From assembly GCA_017983695.1 (NCBI GenBank), contig JAGOAX010000003.1, positions 62,001 to 126,000 on the forward strand: a stretch of DNA of 64,000 nucleotides. The letters are read 5' to 3'. The DNA is from Ferruginibacter sp. (GTDB lineage: Bacteria; Bacteroidota; Bacteroidia; Chitinophagales; Chitinophagaceae). The position numbers and the translations under genes are program-made. Within the stretch, counting starts at the first letter, position 1, and the number at the start of each line of letters is the position of its first letter. The notes under the pieces are model-generated. The model was not told the DNA's origin. It worked only from the letters and a program-made list of their open reading frames with translations, and did no database searches. Positions 44,282 to 53,779 of this stretch are shown here, piece after piece.

Positions 44282-46468
44282 ATGAAAAAAAGGATCCTTA
44301 CATCGGTATTATGTATTGTAATTGCTTTTGCTGCAACTGCACAGCAGGCTGCAAAAAAAGAATTGACAGCAGCAGACTACGACAGAGCTACAAAGTTTTT
44401 AAGTTTCAACACCAGTAAATTAGTATACAACACCGGCGTAAATCCTGTTTGGCTGGGTGATGGACGTTTTTGGTATTCCGTTTCAACAGCTACAGGCAAA
44501 CAATTTGTATTAATCAACGCTGCAGATGGTAACCGGAAAACAGCAACCGATCTAAAATCGCTGGTGCCCGAAGCTGCTAACGATAAACCATCTGCTCCGG
44601 CTGGAAGAAGAGGCGGAGGTTCGCAGGAAATTGCTTCTCCTGATGGAAAAAAAACAGCCTTTATACGGGACTGGAATTTGTGGATGAAAGATGTGGCTAC
44701 GAAAAAAGAAACCCAGCTTACAACAGACGGGGTAAAAGATTTTGGTTATGCTACAGATAATGCCGGATGGAAACACAGCGACCGTGCTATTTTACTCTGG
44801 TCACCCGACAGTAAAAAGATAGCCACTTTTCAGCAGGACCAACGCCACATTAACGATATGTACCTGGTTTCTACAAATGTGGGTTCGCCAAAATTAGAAG
44901 CATGGAAATATCCATTACCAACAGATAAAGATATCATCCGCATACAGCGTGTAATTATTGAAGTAGATCAACCAAAAGTGATCCGTTTAAAAATACCAGC
45001 CGACCCAAGAAGAGGAACGCTTTGCGATGATATTTCCTGCTCTGGTTCTTTTGATGATAACGAATGGAATGCCGATGCTACCAAACTGGCTTTTGTATCT
45101 ACCTCACGTGATCATAAAGAAGCAAAGATGCGAATTGCCGATGCTGCAACCGGCGAAGTAAAAGAAGTGTTTGAAGAAAAAGTTGCCACACAATACGAAA
45201 GCGGGCAGGGTAGTGTTAACTGGCATTTTCTTGCGGCAACCAATGAGATCATCTGGTACAGCGAACGTGATGACTGGGGCCATTTGTATTTGTACGATGC
45301 CAACACCGGCAAACTGAATACACAAATAACCAAAGGCAATTTTGTAGTTACAAAATTATTAAAGGTAGATGAGCAAAACAGGTTATTATATTTTGAAGCC
45401 AATGGAAGAGAAAAAGGAAGAGATCCATATTTCAGTCATTTGTACAGTATAGATTTTAGCGGAAACAATTTGCAATTGCTTACGCCGGAAGATGGCAATC
45501 ATACAATTTCATTTTCTCCGGGTAATAAATATTTTACCGATACTTACTCAAAACCTGATGTGCCGCCAACTTCAGTTTTAAGAGATATAAAAGGTAAATT
45601 AATTGCCACGCTGGAAAAAGCAGATATTACAAAGCTGACAGCAACAGGCTGGAAAGCACCTGAACCTATTACTGTAAAATCACGTGATGGTAAATGGGAT
45701 CTGTATGGACTAATGTTTTCACCAACCAAATTAGATAAAAGAAAAAGGTATCCTGTAATTAATTATATCTATCCCGGTCCGCAGGGAGGTGGTGTAGGCA
45801 GCCGTTCCTTTTCAACTGCCCGTAGCGATCACCAGGCATTGGCAGAGCTGGGTTTTATTGTAGTAATTATTGATGGCACCTGCAACCCCGACCGCTCAAA
45901 ATCTTTTCATGATGTGTGTTATGGTAATATGGCCGACAATACGCTGGAAGACCAGATAGCAGGTATAAAACAACTGGCAGCAACCCGTGCTTATATGGAT
46001 TTAAAACGTGTGGGTGTATGGGGCCATTCCGGCGGCGGCTATGCAACAGCGGCAGCCATGTTCCGCTATCCCGATTTTTATAAAGTAGGTATTTCAGAAT
46101 CGGGCAATCATGAAAACAGGAATTATGAAGACGACTGGGGCGAACGCTATATCGGCCTTTTGGTAAAAGATGCCAATGGCAAATCTAATTACGATAACCA
46201 GGCCAACCAGAATTTTGCAGCTAACTTAAAAGGTAAACTGATGCTGGCGCATGGCGGTATGGATGATAATGTACCACCTTACAATACTTACCTGGTTGCC
46301 GATGCATTGGTTAAAGCCAATAAGGATTTTGATCTGCTCATCTTTCCTAATGCCCGCCATGGTTATGGTGCCGACAGTTATTATATGATGCGCCGCCGCT
46401 GGGATTATTTTGTAAAAAATTTATTGGGCGTTGAGCCGCCAAAAGAATTTAAAATAAAGGGGGAGTAA
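44282..46468 (+). CDS. S9 family peptidase, dipeptidyl-peptidase-IV-like, exported
   Basis: 728 residues with a signal peptide (VLCIVIAFAATAQ). The first 480 residues form the DPP-IV-type beta-propeller (SPDGKKTAFIRDWNLWMKD; ILLWSPDSKKIATFQQD); the rest is the alpha/beta-hydrolase domain. Catalytic triad: S583 in GVWGHSGGGYAT, D661 in GGMDDNV and H693 in NARHGYG. It cleaves oligopeptides, typically after Xaa-Pro, in the periplasm or at the surface. An insertion APAGRRGGGSQE interrupts the propeller near residue 108. Monocistronic. Confidence 0.95.
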   Translation: MKKRILTSVLCIVIAFAATAQQAAKKELTAADYDRATKFLSFNTSKLVYNTGVNPVWLGDGRFWYSVSTATGKQFVLINAADGNRKTATDLKSLVPEAANDKPSAPAGRRGGGSQEIASPDGKKTAFIRDWNLWMKDVATKKETQLTTDGVKDFGYATDNAGWKHSDRAILLWSPDSKKIATFQQDQRHINDMYLVSTNVGSPKLEAWKYPLPTDKDIIRIQRVIIEVDQPKVIRLKIPADPRRGTLCDDISCSGSFDDNEWNADATKLAFVSTSRDHKEAKMRIADAATGEVKEVFEEKVATQYESGQGSVNWHFLAATNEIIWYSERDDWGHLYLYDANTGKLNTQITKGNFVVTKLLKVDEQNRLLYFEANGREKGRDPYFSHLYSIDFSGNNLQLLTPEDGNHTISFSPGNKYFTDTYSKPDVPPTSVLRDIKGKLIATLEKADITKLTATGWKAPEPITVKSRDGKWDLYGLMFSPTKLDKRKRYPVINYIYPGPQGGGVGSRSFSTARSDHQALAELGFIVVIIDGTCNPDRSKSFHDVCYGNMADNTLEDQIAGIKQLAATRAYMDLKRVGVWGHSGGGYATAAAMFRYPDFYKVGISESGNHENRNYEDDWGERYIGLLVKDANGKSNYDNQANQNFAANLKGKLMLAHGGMDDNVPPYNTYLVADALVKANKDFDLLIFPNARHGYGADSYYMMRRRWDYFVKNLLGVEPPKEFKIKGE

Positions 46469-46497
46469 AAATAGTTAGTTATATGCAGTTATACCTT

Positions 46498-46524
46498 ACA
46501 TCCGGGTTTTTAAAACCCGGATGT
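46498..46524. repeat. Perfect 27-base palindrome after the S9 peptidase gene
   Basis: ACATCCGGGTTTT-T-AAAACCCGGATGT: two 13-base arms around a single base, 29 bases after the stop. There is no T-run beyond it, so it may be a factor-dependent terminator, an mRNA end stabiliser or a REP-like element. Confidence 0.6.
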
Positions 46525-46567
46525 TGGCTGAAATAGCATTTCCGTACACTCTTCCTTATCGATTTTG

Positions 46568-46575
46568 TATATTTG
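46568..46575 (+). promoter_or_regulatory. -7 element of mntA-hepT, nearly leaderless
   Basis: TATATTTG, an exact TAnnTTTG match ending only 4 bases before the chosen mntA ATG. The transcript would start at or within a few bases of the start codon. Confidence 0.5.
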
Positions 46576-46579
46576 CATT

Positions 46580-46873
46580 ATGACCTTAGACAGTAATAAA
46601 ATAGAATCAATAAAAGAGTACTTTAAAACCCGTCCGGTTTTAAAGGCATATCTGTTTGGTTCATATGTTCGGGGGTCAGCAGACAGTAAAAGTGATATTG
46701 ATATTCTGGTTGATTTAGATTACAGCCAAAAAATTGGGTTACAGTTCATTCAAATGAAATTAGACCTTGAAAAACTCCTGAATAACAAAGTTGATTTAGT
46801 TTCCTCAAACGGCATGTCAAAATATATTAAGCCTCTGGTTGACGATGAAAAACATTTGATATATGCGAAGTGA
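46580..46873 (+). CDS. mntA: MntA-type minimal nucleotidyltransferase antitoxin
   Basis: 97 residues from the ATG at 46580. The nucleotidyltransferase motif GSx10DxD is exact: G27-S28, ten residues, D39-I40-D41 (FGSYVRGSADSKSDIDILVD). In characterised MntA-HepT pairs, MntA neutralises HepT by adding AMP to a tyrosine next to its catalytic site. Its 3' end overlaps the hepT start by 11 bases, so the two are translationally coupled. Short leader; see promoter. Confidence 0.93.
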   Translation: MTLDSNKIESIKEYFKTRPVLKAYLFGSYVRGSADSKSDIDILVDLDYSQKIGLQFIQMKLDLEKLLNNKVDLVSSNGMSKYIKPLVDDEKHLIYAK

Positions 46874-47210
46874 ACTCGGTGACAAAATACGATTGCAGCA
46901 TATCCTTGATGCAATTGAAGAAATTCAAAAATATTTAACATCTGCAGACTTCGAAATATTTCTCAAAAATTCAATGATGCGTTTTGCATGTATAAAACAA
47001 ATGGAAATTATTGGCGAAGCCAGCAATCATCTATCGGCAGAATTAAAATCCAAATTCTCAGATGTTGAATGGTCACAAATTGTAGGCATGAGAAATGTCT
47101 TTGCTCATGAATATTTTGGTATTGACTCCAGTTTAGTTTGGGAAATTATTAAAAATGATATTCCTGAATTAAAGGGGAAAATTCAACATATCTTGAAATT
47201 AATTAAGTAG
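46863..47210 (+). CDS. hepT: HepT-type (DUF86) HEPN ribonuclease toxin
   Basis: 115 residues. The HEPN motif Rx4HxY is intact in RNVFAHEYFG: R77, H82 and Y84, where Y84 is the residue expected to be AMPylated by MntA. Other family parts: LQHILDAIEEIQKYL, CIKQMEIIGEASNHLS and VEWSQIVGM. HepT degrades RNA or tRNA ends and halts growth when free. All catalytic residues are present, so the module is probably active. Confidence 0.93.
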   Translation: MRSELGDKIRLQHILDAIEEIQKYLTSADFEIFLKNSMMRFACIKQMEIIGEASNHLSAELKSKFSDVEWSQIVGMRNVFAHEYFGIDSSLVWEIIKNDIPELKGKIQHILKLIK

Positions 47211-47239
47211 CCACTTCTTAACCCAGCCCGTTTTATAGA

Positions 47240-49612
47240 CTACCGCACTAAAATAAAATACCCCTTTACCATTTTTTGCACGCCACCGTTAAACTTGTAA
47301 CTGCATTGGTAAATATATCCGCCCATGGGTTGTTGTTTGCCTTTATAAGCACCATCCCAGCCGCTTTGCTGGTTGTTGCTTTCAAAAATGGTTTGGCCGT
47401 AGCGGTTAAATATCTGTAAACGGTACAAGGCCAGCGGCTGGCTTATAGCAGGTTTAAAAATATCATTTTTACTATCGTTGTTGGGGGTAAAAGAATTAGG
47501 TATAAAAACTGTTTGCGGACAGGTTTTTATTACAACCGTGATTGTTTTTAAAATACTGCAATTGGGTGTACGCTCTGCAGTAATTGTGTAAAGCGTTGTT
47601 TGCGGCGGGTAAAACAATAAAGTTTTATTAGTAAGAAGAGAATTAGTTGTTGGCTGCCAGGTAATATTATTTACATCGGCTGGTAAAGTAATAAATGCTG
47701 TATCGTAAAGGCAGATGGTTTGTGTTGCAGGTACAATTAAAGATGTATCGGCAAGTGTTACTCTTATACTATCTGTTTTTAGCAGACCGCAACTATCTAA
47801 AGCAGTAACGGTATAAACACCAATTGCATTAACGGTAAATTGCTGTGCTGCCACGCTGCCCTGCCACAGGTAATTGGTATAACCGTTGTTGGCGGCAAGC
47901 ACTAATGTTTTGCCGGGGCAAAGTAAACTATCTGTTCGTTTTAATAATGGCAGCATTTTAGGTACAACAGCTTTTACTAAAAAACTATCTTTAACCACAC
48001 AATCGGTAAGTGCGGCACGTATATAACCGTTAAATGTTTTTTTAAAGTTGAGGGTAATAGCGCTGTCGCCTTCAAGATTTACAATAGTTGCAAAGGCAGT
48101 ATCAATACTCCAATCTAAATTTTTAAAGCAGCCACTGTTTTTGCTTACCGTATAGCGAACAGGTACACCCACACATGCAGCAGCCGGGCCGTTTATATGC
48201 ACACTATCGCAGCGGCTTACAATTTTGCATACTAATTCTTTGGTAACAATGGCGGTATCTTCAGTATAAGCCACATCATTGCTTACAATAACATTGCTTT
48301 GTACATTATCCCATACAAAAGGTTCTTTTGTTAAAGTAAAAGGGTAGCGGGTAAGTATGCTGGTATCTTTACCAAAACAACCTAATGTACCTGTTGGCGC
48401 AAGGTTGCTGATACGGGCATACTCGGTTACTAATTTACCGGTAGCTTCCGGATAGTGAAATAGAAAATGTAGATTTTCTTTATCATCTAAATTTACAGAT
48501 AGCCGGTTAAGGTTTGAAAGCATTGCCGGAATAATAAACTTCCGGCTGCGTTGAACCTCATCATTTTTACCAAACGTTACAAAATATTTATCATTAGAAT
48601 TAAATATGTTTGATGCTAATATTGCATGTTGTTTTTTGTTATTAAAGTCATAATTAAAACTATAATTGTTATCAAGTGGTATATTGTTTGTGTAATAATA
48701 ATTATGTACTACGTTGAAATTTCCATCAATCAATGTATTAAATCTTATATTAGATTGAGTGATTCTTCCAAATAAATCTATATCAATAGAACCCAGCAAT
48801 GAGAAACTATTGTCAGTATTATATTTAAGATATAGCGGAAAAAAACTTTTAACTAATGTGTCTGGTGCAGTTTTATATTCAAATGCTTCCGTAATACTTC
48901 CATCTACATCGTTTAACCTGGTAATAATTGTTGTGCTACCTGCCATCGAGTTGGAAAGTCGTTTATACCCCAGTATTATAATATTGTTATTATAATACAT
49001 AGGAGCTCCAAAAAAATTAGTGCCAAACGTAGAGGTTGTATTGTATCCAGTACTCCAAAGTACATTTCCATTCAAGTCTAACTTTGCAATTATTTTATAT
49101 AAATTATTAGATGCCACATTAAAATAAATAGAGTTATTTGATATTGTTAAATTCTTTATAAGTCCAGTACCATAATTTACATGATTTAGGCCTGCCTTAA
49201 AACGTTTTATCCATTGTACATTACCGTTGGCACTTATTTTACAAATAAGGAATTCACTTGCACTGAGGGGATTTCCCCATGCGCCTGCGCATACAATTGA
49301 ACCATCTGGAGCAGTTACACTATTAAAACTGGTAATATTTATACCGCCATTGGCATAAATTTTTTTTGCCCAAACCATACTATCTCCCCATGTAGTTTTT
49401 AAAATGGCAATAGCATTTGTTTGGTTGCCAATTAAAAAGCTGCCTGTGAAAATATTTTTACCCAAGGTGTCGGGGTTATTATATAAGGTAGCACCATCAT
49501 TACCAAAAATATACTTAAAGCGAAAGCTGCTATCGGCACAAAAGTTTTGCTGGCTGTATATTGTTACAGTTAATAGTATAATAATTATAGTTAGAATTAC
49601 TTTTTTTATCAT
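47240..49612 (-). CDS. T9SS type B-secreted protein with propeller-like N-terminal region
   Basis: 790 residues. A signal peptide (ILTIIIILLTVTIYSQ) is followed by repeats with G-N-V-x-W motifs (ISANGNVQWIKRFKAG, LDLNGNVLWSTGYNT) that suggest a beta-propeller over about 40-400. Ig-like segments with paired cysteines follow at about 450-690. The C-terminal gliding-motility-associated (type B) sorting domain begins near 700 with IPNSFTPNNDSKNDIFKP and contains FNRYGQTIFES and GWDGAYKGK. It is exported by the T9SS and either released or attached to the cell. Ligand unknown. Confidence 0.88.
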   Translation of the reverse strand: MIKKVILTIIIILLTVTIYSQQNFCADSSFRFKYIFGNDGATLYNNPDTLGKNIFTGSFLIGNQTNAIAILKTTWGDSMVWAKKIYANGGINITSFNSVTAPDGSIVCAGAWGNPLSASEFLICKISANGNVQWIKRFKAGLNHVNYGTGLIKNLTISNNSIYFNVASNNLYKIIAKLDLNGNVLWSTGYNTTSTFGTNFFGAPMYYNNNIIILGYKRLSNSMAGSTTIITRLNDVDGSITEAFEYKTAPDTLVKSFFPLYLKYNTDNSFSLLGSIDIDLFGRITQSNIRFNTLIDGNFNVVHNYYYTNNIPLDNNYSFNYDFNNKKQHAILASNIFNSNDKYFVTFGKNDEVQRSRKFIIPAMLSNLNRLSVNLDDKENLHFLFHYPEATGKLVTEYARISNLAPTGTLGCFGKDTSILTRYPFTLTKEPFVWDNVQSNVIVSNDVAYTEDTAIVTKELVCKIVSRCDSVHINGPAAACVGVPVRYTVSKNSGCFKNLDWSIDTAFATIVNLEGDSAITLNFKKTFNGYIRAALTDCVVKDSFLVKAVVPKMLPLLKRTDSLLCPGKTLVLAANNGYTNYLWQGSVAAQQFTVNAIGVYTVTALDSCGLLKTDSIRVTLADTSLIVPATQTICLYDTAFITLPADVNNITWQPTTNSLLTNKTLLFYPPQTTLYTITAERTPNCSILKTITVVIKTCPQTVFIPNSFTPNNDSKNDIFKPAISQPLALYRLQIFNRYGQTIFESNNQQSGWDGAYKGKQQPMGGYIYQCSYKFNGGVQKMVKGYFILVR

Positions 49613-49622
49613 AAGAAAAATT

Positions 49623-49651
49623 AAGAGTAGCAGTTTTTACCTGCTACTCTT
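49623..49651 (-). terminator. Hairpin between two minus-strand genes
   Basis: AAGAGTAGCAG and CTGCTACTCTT pair exactly (11 bp). On the minus strand it follows the 49665 stop and precedes TTAATTTTTC, so it should terminate the lipoprotein gene; the T-run on the plus strand also fits rightward termination. Confidence 0.75.
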
Positions 49652-49664
49652 TTTTATTAATTGC

Positions 49665-50891
49665 TTACCACTTTTTTGTAAACCAAAGGGCAGGGTTACC
49701 CCAATCTGCATTAGCACCAAGAGTTCCTCCAGGGTTAATTAATGGGTTATTATCAATAATAATATCACAAACCCCTGTTTTTACATTCCTGTACCTTACC
49801 AACCAATTATTATTAACATTAACCATGTTTACCAAGTTTAAAACAGCTGGATCTCCAGAGATTCCTACAGTTGGATAAGGTGTAGATGTGTTTTTTGGTA
49901 CACCCCAATAAACAGGGCTTGACTGGTCAACCCATTTATCTGATGAAGTATTAGTTATTTGCCTGTACTCTAACTGGTGCTCATCTACATAAGTCCAACC
50001 ACTGGGAAATGAACAGGTTAAAGAAGCACCTTCCATGCTGAGTGCCTGCCATGGCGTGGGTGTCCCGGGGCCAGTAGGAGTAAGGAATACAAAATCAATT
50101 CTGTTGCAAGGCAAATAGGCATTTTGAGAAAATGTTGGTGCGCTAACATAATTTGATGTTACTACGTTACCAACCAGGCTACAATCGTTTTCTAAACTTA
50201 TTGAAGCTTCAATGGTATTTCCAGAGGCAAAATTACCATTACCTACTTGTGTAAAGTTGTAGGTTATTTCCCATAAATTATTCCAGGTGGGACAACTTGG
50301 GTCTGCCCCAAGCATTGTTGAAGTTACTTGCCCATTAGTAGCTATCAATGTATTTATTGGTGTGCCAGACGAATTTTTAAAAACTACATCACCATAGTGG
50401 AGCGCCGGAAAATTATTATTTGTATAACCTATTTGAAAAGGTACACTAACTGTCCATTTAACCGATACGGTACTTTTATCTGTATTATCGCAAGAGGCAA
50501 ACCGCTGCACATAATCAAGGGTATAAATAATACGTAAATCGGCAGGGTTACTTGTAGTACTACAATTGGCTTTACAAACTGAAGGTCCACTGATGCCCCC
50601 AACTCCGGGAGTGCCTGTATTTGTTGTACTGTTGCTATACAAGCTTACCATTTTACCATTGGCATCTTTATAAAAATATTCATCTGCCGCTTTATTTACA
50701 TTAATAATTATACCGGCAGTTACATTGCCATACTCATCTTTAAAAGCTTTTATTGCAGCCGCTCTGGAGGCTTCATCAGCTTTATTAGTAATAGCATTAC
50801 TGTCAGTTTTTTTACAACTTTTTATTATCAGCATAAATACTGCTATAGTAATAATAGTTATAAAAAACTTAAGGGAGGTTATTGTTTTCAT
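49665..50891 (-). CDS. Large lipoprotein of unknown function
   Basis: 408 residues with a signal peptide and lipobox IIKSCKK (Cys26). A helical N-terminal segment (ASRAAAIKAFKDEYGNVTAG) is followed by a beta-rich, Cys-containing region (CKANCSTTSNPADLRIIYTL; CDNTDKSTVSVKWTV) that ends ADWGNPALWFTKKW. I recognise no family. It lies upstream of the T9SS type B gene on the same strand, but a terminator separates them. Confidence 0.7.
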   Translation of the reverse strand: MKTITSLKFFITIITIAVFMLIIKSCKKTDSNAITNKADEASRAAAIKAFKDEYGNVTAGIIINVNKAADEYFYKDANGKMVSLYSNSTTNTGTPGVGGISGPSVCKANCSTTSNPADLRIIYTLDYVQRFASCDNTDKSTVSVKWTVSVPFQIGYTNNNFPALHYGDVVFKNSSGTPINTLIATNGQVTSTMLGADPSCPTWNNLWEITYNFTQVGNGNFASGNTIEASISLENDCSLVGNVVTSNYVSAPTFSQNAYLPCNRIDFVFLTPTGPGTPTPWQALSMEGASLTCSFPSGWTYVDEHQLEYRQITNTSSDKWVDQSSPVYWGVPKNTSTPYPTVGISGDPAVLNLVNMVNVNNNWLVRYRNVKTGVCDIIIDNNPLINPGGTLGANADWGNPALWFTKKW

Positions 50892-51203
50892 TGTATTTAA
50901 GTTTTTCTGTTTTTAAATTAAAAGACCGAAATTCTCTCATGCTTAATTTACTGGTGAGGTTTCGGGCTATAACAGAAAATAAAAAAGCTATGGTGGCTGA
51001 AAATGCTGCTGCTGAAAACATTGCAAATGCGATGCCGCAGTTACTTTAAAGTTTAGAAACGAAACAATATGTGGGGTACAAAGTTTCATACAAACGGAAC
51101 ATTTATGCTAATTTACTTTAATAAATGCACACACTAAAGCGTTTTGTGTAATATATTTATGCACCGTAGTTTTACTTCGTAAGGTGTAGTACTATTTTAA
51201 AAT
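50892..51203. other. Intergenic region, 312 bases
   Basis: Upstream region of the minus-strand lipoprotein gene and downstream of the OmpA terminator. Contains CAAAnn-type sequences on the plus strand that may be minus-strand promoter elements, but none is convincing. No gene or RNA seen. Confidence 0.4.
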
Positions 51204-51241
51204 AAAAAGACTCCAGTTGCATTTGCACCAGGAGTCTTTTT
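51204..51241. terminator. Bidirectional terminator after the OmpA-family gene
   Basis: AAAAAGACTCC (51204-51214) and GGAGTCTTTTT (51231-51241) pair exactly with a 16-base loop; on the minus strand it lies 40 bases after the gene. Confidence 0.85.
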
Positions 51242-51281
51242 ATTTCAGTATTATAAATATTGTTGACGACGCTGTTAACTC

Positions 51282-52649
51282 TTACTCCTTACTTTCAAAT
51301 ATCCGTATTTCAACACGCCTGTTTCTCCATTGTACCAACGGATCGTTTAAATCTGCCACCGGCCGTTTATTACCAAAGCTGTTTATTAATAAACGGGTTC
51401 TGTCAATATAAAAACTTGCTACGTAATCTGCACTTATCACAGCTCTTTCCAATGCCCGTTTATCATTGGCAATTTCATTACCGGCGTTATCGGTATGCCC
51501 GCTGAAGATCGCTTTCAATTTACTGTTGGCTTTAAGCTTATTCACCACTTCAGTTAATTTTTTATAAGCATCAGACCGTAAAACAGATTTAGCAGGTTCA
51601 AAGTAAATGGTATAAAGAATAGTATCACCCAGCGGTGCAGTTTTAACTGAATCAGAAAATAAAGGGCAACCACTATTAGTAACAGGGCCACTAACAAGCG
51701 GGCATTTATCAGCATCATCAGTTATACCATCGCCATCAGTATCAGGCACAGGACAACCATTGTATTTAGCTACACCTTTGTGTCCCGGGCATTTGTCATC
51801 TTTATTCAATATGCCATCACTATCAGCATCGCCAAGACTATCTATTACAACAACAGCCACAGGCAATTTCCTATCCGCCCTGTCTTCTTTTCTTTGGTCT
51901 TTCTTATCTTTTCGTTTGTATTTCTTTTCTTTATCAGTTGTAAACAGGGTATAGCCTGCATTAATACCAAATGTTTTCAGTTTATGCTTTACAGCATTGG
52001 CTGCATCCTGGTAATAATCGCTTAACGGAATACCGGCGTTAAGCCACACACTGAATTTATCTATTTGAAAACCTGCAGCAAAATTCCAGCTTATAAATGT
52101 TGGCTTATATGTACCGGGCACACTGCCTGCTGTCAGGTTTGTTTTTGTATAATTTGCCGGCGGTACAGCAGTGCCAAAATAATTTACCTGTATATCTTCT
52201 TTGCCTCCTGTAAAAATACTTACCGATGGCCCGGTGCCTGCAAAAAAACTATTGCCCCCACCCATGGCAAATTTTTTAAGCAGGGTAAGGTTAACATCAG
52301 CATAATTTACTTTTTGTGTATAGGCAGAATCTTTTTTAGAATTGTTGGCACCGGTTGCGTTTTGCATGGCATATTTATACCCCCTGTTTTTATAAATGGC
52401 CGAGGTAAATAAGTTGATGCCGTTTTTGCTTAAAGGAATGTCTGCAGTAATACCACCCCAAACAGACCCTGCTGATGAATACCTGTTGTAATCCTCGGGT
52501 CCAAAAGGGAATTTGAATAATGCCGTTTTTCCGGCACCGGCAGTTATACCATATTTAGTTTGTGCAAATGAATGTTGAGATAAAAGGAAAACAGCAGTTA
52601 TAATAAACGTTGTTTTAAATACATCATTTAATAAAGGATGTTTTACCAT
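51282..52649 (-). CDS. OmpA-family outer-membrane protein with TSP3 calcium-binding repeats
   Basis: 455 residues from the ATG at 52649, which opens the signal peptide (FIITAVFLLSQHSFAQ); ATG codons at 52700 and 52691 are alternatives. Residues about 25-245 form an outer-membrane beta-barrel (YGITAGAGKTALFKFPFG). A Lys-rich linker (KKYKRKDKKDQRKED) leads to thrombospondin type 3 repeats with DxDxDG loops (DADSDGILNKDDKCPG, DTDGDGITDDADKCPL). The OmpA peptidoglycan-binding domain spans about 344-455 (FSGHTDNAGNEIANDKRALE). It links the outer membrane to the cell wall. Confidence 0.93.
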   Translation of the reverse strand: MVKHPLLNDVFKTTFIITAVFLLSQHSFAQTKYGITAGAGKTALFKFPFGPEDYNRYSSAGSVWGGITADIPLSKNGINLFTSAIYKNRGYKYAMQNATGANNSKKDSAYTQKVNYADVNLTLLKKFAMGGGNSFFAGTGPSVSIFTGGKEDIQVNYFGTAVPPANYTKTNLTAGSVPGTYKPTFISWNFAAGFQIDKFSVWLNAGIPLSDYYQDAANAVKHKLKTFGINAGYTLFTTDKEKKYKRKDKKDQRKEDRADRKLPVAVVVIDSLGDADSDGILNKDDKCPGHKGVAKYNGCPVPDTDGDGITDDADKCPLVSGPVTNSGCPLFSDSVKTAPLGDTILYTIYFEPAKSVLRSDAYKKLTEVVNKLKANSKLKAIFSGHTDNAGNEIANDKRALERAVISADYVASFYIDRTRLLINSFGNKRPVADLNDPLVQWRNRRVEIRIFESKE

Positions 52650-52716
52650 ACAGGCAGCTGTTTTTTTTGTGGGGTTATAAAGTGCCTGCATTAAATGCAA
52701 CAGGCATACTTTACTG

Positions 52717-52724
52717 CAAATATA
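52717..52724 (-). promoter_or_regulatory. -7 element of the OmpA-family gene
   Basis: CAAATATA on the plus strand reads TATATTTG on the minus strand, an exact TAnnTTTG match. Transcription would start near 52711, upstream of all three candidate start codons. Confidence 0.55.
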
Positions 52725-52780
52725 AACGTAACATTTAATATAGCAGTAAAATCAAATTTACTTTTTTATTTAGAGCGTTT

Positions 52781-53779
52781 TTATCTTGTTATCCAGTTGA
52801 ACTCATACTCAAGCGGTGCTTTTATAGTAGAGCGTTCAGCAATCCTGCGGAAGCGCTCTGGTAAAGCCATCAGGTAATCCCTTGCTTTTTCTGCAGCATC
52901 TGTTATACCGGTAATGTTGGGCACATTCCATTCTTGTATCAGGCTTTCTAAAATATCTGTATAATCAATAGTGGTATATACACCCAGGCGCTGTGCTGCA
53001 TCGCTGAAGTGCGTAAAGCTGGCCCCGATTTTTTCTCCCTGCTGCCGCAGAAAATGTGCAGGCATCACTATTTTTTTACGCATCATATCTTCAAAGGCAA
53101 TCATCATTTCGCTGGCATCTATTTCAAAAATACTGCTGATAAAACTTTTATACGCCTTGGCATGGCGCAACTCGTCGGCAGCAATTACACCACAAATTTT
53201 AGACAGCTGGTTGTTGCCATACTGTTTGGCCAGTGTGGCGGTACGGCGGTGAGAAATATTGGTGGCCAGTTCCTGGAAAGAAGTGTACACAAAATTGCGG
53301 TAGGGGTCGCTTGCAGCACCATTGTCAACGCCGTCGGCTAAAAGGTATTGGGTACTTATTTCCATTTGCCGCATGTTAATACGGCCAGAGAGATAAACAT
53401 ATTTATTCAGCAGGTCGCCATGGCGGTTTTCTTCTGCCGTCCACATACGCACCCATTTACTCCAGCCGCCATTATTTTTTTTGCCAATACCTTCAACATC
53501 CATCAGCCAGGTTTCGTAACTGGGCAGGGCTTCTTCTGTAATAATATCTCCTACCAAAACTGCCAGGTAATCGTAAGGCAGTTCTTTACATTCCATTTGT
53601 AATTCTTTTATTTCAGCATAAAAGGTATCTCTGCTGCTGTCTGGTAACAGATCGGCGGGTTGCCAGTTATCATCAATCTTCTTTAAAAAGGTATCAATAA
53701 TAGTATCCATTTTTTGTTCCAGAAAAGCCATCACTTCCAGCCTTGTATATTTTATATTTTCCGATATGCTTAAACTCAT
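52781..53779 (-). CDS. Acyl-ACP desaturase (soluble diiron type)
   Basis: 332 residues, no signal peptide. Two diiron ExxH motifs are intact: EENRH (E117, H120) and DELRH (E203, H206), with the intervening helices typical of plant-type stearoyl-ACP delta-9 desaturases (WSKWVRMWTAEENRHGDLLN; VYTSFQELATNISHRRTATL). It introduces a cis double bond into acyl chains on acyl carrier protein, using O2 and ferredoxin, to keep membranes fluid. Monocistronic; probably an aerobic trait. Confidence 0.93.
   Translation of the reverse strand: MSLSISENIKYTRLEVMAFLEQKMDTIIDTFLKKIDDNWQPADLLPDSSRDTFYAEIKELQMECKELPYDYLAVLVGDIITEEALPSYETWLMDVEGIGKKNNGGWSKWVRMWTAEENRHGDLLNKYVYLSGRINMRQMEISTQYLLADGVDNGAASDPYRNFVYTSFQELATNISHRRTATLAKQYGNNQLSKICGVIAADELRHAKAYKSFISSIFEIDASEMMIAFEDMMRKKIVMPAHFLRQQGEKIGASFTHFSDAAQRLGVYTTIDYTDILESLIQEWNVPNITGITDAAEKARDYLMALPERFRRIAERSTIKAPLEYEFNWITR

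Noticed and set aside
50892..51203. Possible small RNA or CRISPR-like array in the gap before the OmpA terminator
   Set aside because: No regular repeats, no hairpin with a promoter and terminator in matching direction.
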